Shown here piece after piece: positions 22,164 through 26,586 of a stretch of DNA of 26,586 bases. The notes under the pieces are model-generated. The model was not told the DNA's origin, ran no database searches, and saw only the letters and a program-made list of their open reading frames with translations. Source of the stretch: a virus; IMG/VR virus record IMGVR_UViG_3300020054_000180, positions 1-26,586 of that record, one strand, 5' to 3'. The position numbers were made by a program, and so were the translations under genes. Position 1 is the first letter of the stretch. Each line of letters begins with the position of its first letter.

Positions 22164-22814
22164 TTAAGTTTTCATAATGTAAGCAATAGCATAGTAAGGA
22201 GGGATGTTATCACCACTACCATCGAAGGTAATGTTGTGACTGTGCCCTTGTCCTCCACCTACATAACTAGTCAGTGGTGAATCATCAGATGATACAAGGC
22301 CACTACCTACAATACGGTTAGCAGTAGGGCCAGCAGTAGAAGTCCCATACTTAGTAGCATAAGCATTACAAGAACCACCTTGGTGTTGGTGATTAGGCAT
22401 CTGGTTTACTGTGAGTGTGTGAGACTCAGTAACAGTAGGGTGAGGGATATCAGCACTACCCCCAGTAGTGTTGACGTTATAACTACCACCAGTGTCTCCT
22501 GTAGCGGCTACTATAAATTTACCTCTTAGGTCAGGAGTACCAGCAGTGCCATCACACAATGTCCAACCATCTGGGATATTAGCTACTAACCCAGACCACA
22601 TAGAGATAAGTCCAGTAGGTATGAAGTTAGTAGGATCAGTTGTTAAGTTAAGTTGAGCAGGAGTAGCTGTCACTGCTCCATCAATGTTAGGGAAGGAGTT
22701 GAGCAATGTCTTCTTAATCAGACGTATATGATCATCCCCTTGCCTACGAGTATCAGTTCCAGTAGGGTTAGTTGCTACCAGATCATCAATGTATGTACCT
22801 GACTCTAATGGCAT
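22164..22814 (-). CDS. Tail-collar domain fibre protein (216 aa)
   Basis: A short tail fibre probably contacting the host surface. The N-terminal part (T-N-P-T-G-T-D-T-R-R-Q-G-D-D-H-I-R-L-I-K near 15-34, then F-P-N-I-D-G-A-V) is an attachment segment found in many phage fibres. Residues about 67-110 form a phage tail-collar domain: G-L-I-S-M-W-S-G, I-P-D-G-W-T-L-C-D-G-T, P-D-L-R-G-K-F-I-V-A. The C-terminal part has H-Q-H and H-S-H pairs, as in metal-binding T4 gp12-like tips, and ends N-I-P-P-Y-Y-A-I-A-Y-I-M-K-T, also standard for the family. AAGGAGTAACCT precedes ATG 22814. Confidence 0.88.
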   Translation of the reverse strand: MPLESGTYIDDLVATNPTGTDTRRQGDDHIRLIKKTLLNSFPNIDGAVTATPAQLNLTTDPTNFIPTGLISMWSGLVANIPDGWTLCDGTAGTPDLRGKFIVAATGDTGGSYNVNTTGGSADIPHPTVTESHTLTVNQMPNHQHQGGSCNAYATKYGTSTAGPTANRIVGSGLVSSDDSPLTSYVGGGQGHSHNITFDGSGDNIPPYYAIAYIMKT

Positions 22815-22824
22815 AGGTTACTCC

Positions 22825-22983
22825 TTAGCCTAAGAAAACTTTAGAAGCAGTCTCTACTTCCTTCACAATCTTATCATCAATCTTGGTCTCAGTAAGCTTA
22901 GCTAATTCTTTAAGTACTTTAACAGTAACATTGATTAGTAAACCACGGACTACAGGCATCTTTAGTAAAGTTAGAAAGTTCAT
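22825..22983 (-). CDS. Small protein (52 aa), possibly holin-like
   Basis: An ORF filling the 178-base gap between the collar fibre and the 167-aa gene. It runs from ATG 22983 (TAGGTAA upstream) to TAA at 22825-22827. The sequence has a mildly hydrophobic amphipathic stretch (P-V-V-R-G-L-L-I-N-V-T-V-K-V-L) followed by L-A-K-L-T-E-T-K-I-D-D-K-I-V. The T-x-T-K-x-D-D-x-I-V string recalls the tail of some small phage holins, but 52 residues with one weak hydrophobic segment is short for a holin. Function uncertain; the exact fit between neighbours and the ribosome binding site support a real gene. Confidence 0.6.
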   Translation of the reverse strand: MNFLTLLKMPVVRGLLINVTVKVLKELAKLTETKIDDKIVKEVETASKVFLG

Positions 22984-22992
22984 ATTGGTTAC

Positions 22993-23496
22993 CTATTTAG
23001 GATAGTTAGTTTTAATTGACTGGATAGTGTCAACCCAAGTGGTAGTACCTTCTACCTGATCATGGTATTGCATATCCAGTTGTTCTTCTTTAGAAGGATA
23101 AGCAGCAGCTCTTAGCTTAGAGTAGTTAATCTTCTTCCAAGCTTCTACTGATTCAGGGACATAGATCTTTTCTTCTACAGGTTCAGTTGGTTCAGTAGGA
23201 AGTATAGCATCTGGATCCCCTTTAGCTTCATACTCAGCTAGGGCTAAGTCGTAGTTGTCTTTAGACAGTAGGTATTGGTCGAAGGCTACTAAGTACTCTA
23301 AGTCACTAACCTTTTGTAAGTATTCTTGATAAGTGATAAACTTACTAATGAAAGTATCTACTAGCTCAGATCTCTTACCTTTGTGCTTGTTGATTACAGC
23401 AAAGACAGTAGCTTCAGTTACTACTTCAGGAGCCACTAAGGACTCCTGTTGAGTATCTAAGGAAGTTTCCTGTACAGGGGTTTCCTCAGGTGTCAT
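22993..23496 (-). CDS. Tail-fibre-linked small protein with C-terminal Y-P motif (167 aa)
   Basis: An acidic, Glu/Pro-rich N-terminus and a middle helical region lead to a C-terminal block, R-A-A-A-Y-P-S-K-E-E-Q-L-D-M-Q-Y-H-D followed by W-V-D-T-I-Q-S-I-K-T-N-Y-P-K. This R-x-x-x-Y-P-x-x-x-x-Q-L-D-x-x-Y-H ... I-K-x-x-Y-P block is one I recall from many small phage proteins encoded next to tail fibres. Some are thought to be fibre chaperones or fibre-bound parts; the function is not established. It follows the large tail fibre gene by 11 bases with AGGAGATTTATAA before ATG 23496, so it is co-transcribed with the fibre. Confidence 0.7.
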   Translation of the reverse strand: MTPEETPVQETSLDTQQESLVAPEVVTEATVFAVINKHKGKRSELVDTFISKFITYQEYLQKVSDLEYLVAFDQYLLSKDNYDLALAEYEAKGDPDAILPTEPTEPVEEKIYVPESVEAWKKINYSKLRAAAYPSKEEQLDMQYHDQVEGTTTWVDTIQSIKTNYPK

Positions 23497-23507
23497 TTAT
23501 AAATCTC

Positions 23508-26500
23508 CTATTTAGTGTTTCTAACCCAGCCTAGAGGTTTAGCTCCACGTTGGTTGAACTTAGTAATCGTGTTACCATTAAGGTCAGTACCAGAAGTAAC
23601 ACCATCCACAATATCAATAAGGTTATCATCACCCCATCCGTTGCCGTCCCATGCCATAAAATGAGGAACTCCATTCTCCCATAGAATAAGATCATTATGT
23701 TTCGACCACCTTGGATCACTTAGAGGTACTCCTATAGTGGCGGAACTTATATTTTTCCAATAACCTCGGAATCGTCCATCTGTCACATGATACCAAGTGT
23801 TAATAGTCCACCCTGTGTAAGTTTCTGGCTGATTCTCAAACTCAGTACCATTATCCAACGAGAAATCCCACACCATCTCCTTACCTTTGTAATCAATGAA
23901 CAGTTGTCCGTTGATCTCGGTTAGGGTTGAGAGTGCTTTTAGTGCCGTTGGCTGGGTTGACGGGGGAGAAGGTAAGTTAGTAGCTCCATGCTCAGGATAC
24001 CAACCAACTGCGGCTGGAAATTTCACGGTATCTGGTTGGATTTTATAACTAATTAACGCTTGGTTTTCATACAACGGTGTTTGTGTGCTTCCCTGTAAAA
24101 CCTTACCTATTGTTGATTCAGATAAGATGTTACCTTGTTGTGGTAGCTGTGGCATACCTAACCATACATCACCAATACCCTCATTACCCTTGTAAACCAC
24201 TGCATTATCAGCAGCCTCGGTCAGGTAGGCGTGGGCTGTGTAATCTTGTATAAAGACCACTCCTGTAGAAAGACTGGTAGTATACGCATTTAAGGTTGTA
24301 TTGAACGTTGGAGGGTAAGAAGGGTCACTTGTCCAACTACCTCCATTGTCTGCGGTATATACAGGGTTGTACACTGTACCTACTGTTTTTCTGGTAAATG
24401 AGTAGGTTTGAGAAGTCCCATCAGGAATCACAGGAATCCAATTACCTAACCAACCATTAGCAAGATCAGGTGTTGCAAGGATATTAGCAGGATCACCTAT
24501 GACATCAGTTTGTAGGAACTCTCCTGAGACTTGGTTGTTGGTAGGTGCTGATAAAACTGCGTGGTAACTTTTAGCACTATCTCTAACGTATGTACCATCA
24601 GACACATCCCAACCAACATAAGTATCAGGAGATATACTAGTCACTGTCGCGGCAGTAATTACTATAGCCCCTGCATCTACTACAGATATTGTATCACCAA
24701 GTGATATACCTGTGGTGTCTGGTGTCTGCCATATTGTTGAAGCAGCATTAAAACTTGTAGCGGGTTGTAGCTGTACGGTAGTAAATTCTAACTTCTGCAA
24801 GCCACGCTCTTCACCATTCTTAAAGCGAGCATCCTTCTCACCTAGAGCTTCTTCACGAGTAATACCCCAAGCACTTAACCGTAGGTCATCAACACCACCC
24901 TGACCATCTGCGTAGATAGCATCGTAGTAGCGTCCGTCTGGTCTGCCTGAATTTCCACTTGCAATGAAACCAAACCAATCGACCACCTTACTTGGTACTG
25001 TAGCAGGGGCAATATCGAAACAATCAGCTTTACTAGTGATAGTTGGTGCATCGGTCTTTTCGTACCAATACTTCTTGCCGTTGTAGTCAGACTGCCGCTT
25101 AAAGAAGCTACAACCCATACTGTTAAACGATGGGTGGTACGCTCCTTGGTTGAGTCTACTTACAACACCCAGAACCAAGAAGTAGCATTCACCGTTGACT
25201 GCTATGTTATCGTTTGTTGCACTGACCCTAGCTGCATATACACCTCTATGGTGCTCACCTGTATAGGTTAAGTCTGGATTCTCACTAACGTACCCGTTAA
25301 GGTAATCTACATCTAGACTAGTCACTGTGTCACGAGTGCCTTGTGGCATGACGTAAGCATACGCATCACTGCTCAACGTAGATGTTTTAGCAACATCAGT
25401 ATTTAACCACTTGCCATTACCCGCACCCGCAATAGTACGCTGTCTGATTCTCCGTTGAACCAAACGTCCATCATCTAGGTAATACAGGTTGTTATCTGGG
25501 TCACTCAACATGGCCTTCTGTGCTGACTCGCTGGACATCCAGAAGTTAACCCCTAGACCTTTAGAGGTAGTGTCACCATCAAACACGGCATAGTAGCTGT
25601 CAGGACGGTTAGAATTGCTAGTTGCAATACCATTCATGGTTGCAGCTTGTGATTGGATAAGACCGTTAGGGTAGATGTAAGGATTAGCCAGACTGACTTC
25701 TTCTAAGTATGCTTCTAGACCGAACAAGTCTTCTCGTTCAGCGACTACTTTGTTGGTAGCAGTCTCCGCAGCAAAGGCAGTAGCAGAATCAGCATGTTGG
25801 ACAATAGTACCCGTAGCACTGTCATAGGTGACTGTACCGTCTGGGGCATCAGAGAATTTGAACTTGTTAGGAGTTGAAGTAGATGAACTATTGATACCAT
25901 CCAGTACTGTTAGTACACCAGCCATGTTTACAACAGGTCGCTCAGTTTTAGAATCACCTATAGCAGAAGCACCTGCTCTTCCCAAAAAGACTTGTTGTAC
26001 ATCAGTAGAGTTAGTCCACATACCTTCGTTGACAACTCCCAATACATCCCCGCTCTCAGCTAAATGCTTACCAAAATGAACCATGCCAGAAGCAGCATAC
26101 TGTTCATTGTTCTGCTTACGGTTAGCTTCAAACACTAGCCCTGATCCAGCCTTAACAGCCAGAGCAGCAGTCAAATCAGTTTGGTCAGTTAGTGTACCAC
26201 CAATACCTCCCCACTCTAATCCTACAGCAGCACTAGCCTTAGCAGCCCAATGTTTAGCAGAGTACTTACCTGTCTCTACTTGTACATCTTCGTCTTCTTC
26301 AGCCCATTGTTCAGCTTTATTCTCAGAAGCAAGAGATTCAGCAGCACTTGTAGCACTTGCACTGGCAGAGTTAGCACTATCAGTAGCACTTACACCAGCA
26401 TTGATAGCTGATTGTTGTGCAGTACTAGAAGCTTGTTCAGCAGAGATACGTGCAGTCTCCGCTTGATCAGCAGATAGTTGAGCAGCACTAGCAGAGTTAC

Positions 26501-26586
26501 TAGCACTAGCAGCATCAGCCATAGCACTTGAAGCACTAGTAGCAGCATTAGATTCAGATTGAGCAGCAGCAGTCTCACTAGCTTCA
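23508..26586 (-). CDS. Large tail fibre / receptor-binding protein (partial, 5' end beyond window)
   Basis: The frame stays open from the right edge (no stop or start signal between 26523 and 26586), so the ATG at 26522 is an internal methionine and the gene is truncated by the window. At least 1025 residues are visible. The first 90 or so are an Ala/Ser/Thr/Gln/Glu-rich trimeric coiled-coil shaft, typical of T7-like fibres. A central domain contains D-S-Y-Y-A-V-F-D-G-D and V-Q-R-R-I-R-Q-R-T-I-A-G-A-G-N-G-K-W, which I recall from vibriophage fibres. The last third is beta-rich with many Trp/Gly repeats and ends P-L-G-W-V-R-N-T-K. The C-terminal part differs in base composition from the rest of the window, suggesting exchange of the receptor-binding tip. 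Confidence 0.85.
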   Translation of the reverse strand, partial: EASETAAAQSESNAATSASSAMADAASASNSASAAQLSADQAETARISAEQASSTAQQSAINAGVSATDSANSASASATSAAESLASENKAEQWAEEDEDVQVETGKYSAKHWAAKASAAVGLEWGGIGGTLTDQTDLTAALAVKAGSGLVFEANRKQNNEQYAASGMVHFGKHLAESGDVLGVVNEGMWTNSTDVQQVFLGRAGASAIGDSKTERPVVNMAGVLTVLDGINSSSTSTPNKFKFSDAPDGTVTYDSATGTIVQHADSATAFAAETATNKVVAEREDLFGLEAYLEEVSLANPYIYPNGLIQSQAATMNGIATSNSNRPDSYYAVFDGDTTSKGLGVNFWMSSESAQKAMLSDPDNNLYYLDDGRLVQRRIRQRTIAGAGNGKWLNTDVAKTSTLSSDAYAYVMPQGTRDTVTSLDVDYLNGYVSENPDLTYTGEHHRGVYAARVSATNDNIAVNGECYFLVLGVVSRLNQGAYHPSFNSMGCSFFKRQSDYNGKKYWYEKTDAPTITSKADCFDIAPATVPSKVVDWFGFIASGNSGRPDGRYYDAIYADGQGGVDDLRLSAWGITREEALGEKDARFKNGEERGLQKLEFTTVQLQPATSFNAASTIWQTPDTTGISLGDTISVVDAGAIVITAATVTSISPDTYVGWDVSDGTYVRDSAKSYHAVLSAPTNNQVSGEFLQTDVIGDPANILATPDLANGWLGNWIPVIPDGTSQTYSFTRKTVGTVYNPVYTADNGGSWTSDPSYPPTFNTTLNAYTTSLSTGVVFIQDYTAHAYLTEAADNAVVYKGNEGIGDVWLGMPQLPQQGNILSESTIGKVLQGSTQTPLYENQALISYKIQPDTVKFPAAVGWYPEHGATNLPSPPSTQPTALKALSTLTEINGQLFIDYKGKEMVWDFSLDNGTEFENQPETYTGWTINTWYHVTDGRFRGYWKNISSATIGVPLSDPRWSKHNDLILWENGVPHFMAWDGNGWGDDNLIDIVDGVTSGTDLNGNTITKFNQRGAKPLGWVRNTK

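Noticed and set aside
26083-26466. 127-aa Ala-rich ORF on the + strand opposite the tail fibre
   Set aside because: Antisense image of the repetitive Ala/Ser shaft codons; no ribosome binding site and no gene spacing.
23508-26522. Diversity-generating retroelement acting on the tail fibre
   Set aside because: No reverse transcriptase gene and no template/variable repeat pair seen in the window.
26390-26578. 62-aa Leu-rich ORF at the right edge, - strand
   Set aside because: Frame-shifted shadow of the tail fibre shaft: Leu arises from reading the GCT/AGT repeats out of frame.
1-26586. tRNA genes, CRISPR arrays, insertion sequences, integrase or attachment sites
   Set aside because: No cloverleaf with a GGTTCRA arm, no regularly spaced repeats, and no transposase or recombinase motifs were found on reading both strands; gaps between genes are all under about 160 bases.

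Overview
This window is part of the genome of a lytic, T7-like (podovirus-type) bacteriophage. The evidence is a bifunctional TOPRIM primase-helicase, a T7-type family A DNA polymerase, an endonuclease I, a GNAT-like T7 gp13-type protein and a set of internal virion proteins. The marine-type nucleotide module (MazG, ThyX, class I ribonucleotide reductase, metallophosphoesterase) and the split exonuclease/polymerase recall the roseophage SIO1 / vibriophage VpV262 / cobavirus group (Zobellviridae). That placement comes from remembered gene content, not a search. No phage RNA polymerase, integrase, terminase, portal, capsid or endolysin gene is visible, so the window is roughly two thirds of a ~40 kb genome. 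The host is not determined; a marine Gamma- or Alphaproteobacterium fits best.

Layout: two convergent arms meet at about 13,375. The left arm (1-13,371, + strand) is a tightly packed early/replication transcription unit in which most genes overlap or nearly touch. Its order is: end of an upstream gene, small ORF, membrane protein, primase-helicase, two small ORFs, 3'-5' exonuclease, DNA polymerase, ssDNA-binding protein, a hairpin terminator, DUF3310 protein, 5'-3' exonuclease, a small overlapping ORF, endonuclease I, MazG, 31-aa membrane peptide, ThyX, two small proteins, a cysteine-free glutaredoxin-like protein, metallophosphoesterase, thioredoxin-like protein, NrdB, NrdA and a 36-aa membrane peptide. 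Together these genes degrade host DNA, recycle and synthesise dNTPs, and replicate the phage genome.

The right arm (13,381-26,586, - strand, transcribed leftward) is the virion arm. Reading from its upstream side it holds a large tail fibre gene (its 5' end lies beyond the window), a small tail-fibre-linked protein, a 52-aa protein, a tail-collar fibre, a probable tail nozzle/stabilisation protein and a small virion protein. A near-consensus extended -10 sigma-70 promoter with a repeat-rich leader follows (20,173-20,319). Downstream of it are the gp13-like protein, four internal/ejection proteins including a 1000-aa one, a beta-rich protein and a membrane-anchored coiled-coil protein. A hairpin containing both arms' stop codons separates the arms.

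Most unusual signals: a small gene overlapping both neighbours so that all three forward frames are used; a ThyX with about 100 extra residues and a variant signature; a high density of CTAG across the window with a CTAG-free 1.1-kb patch in the tail fibre gene; and several small membrane proteins too short for ordinary gene calling. I found no clearly new defence or mobile system.
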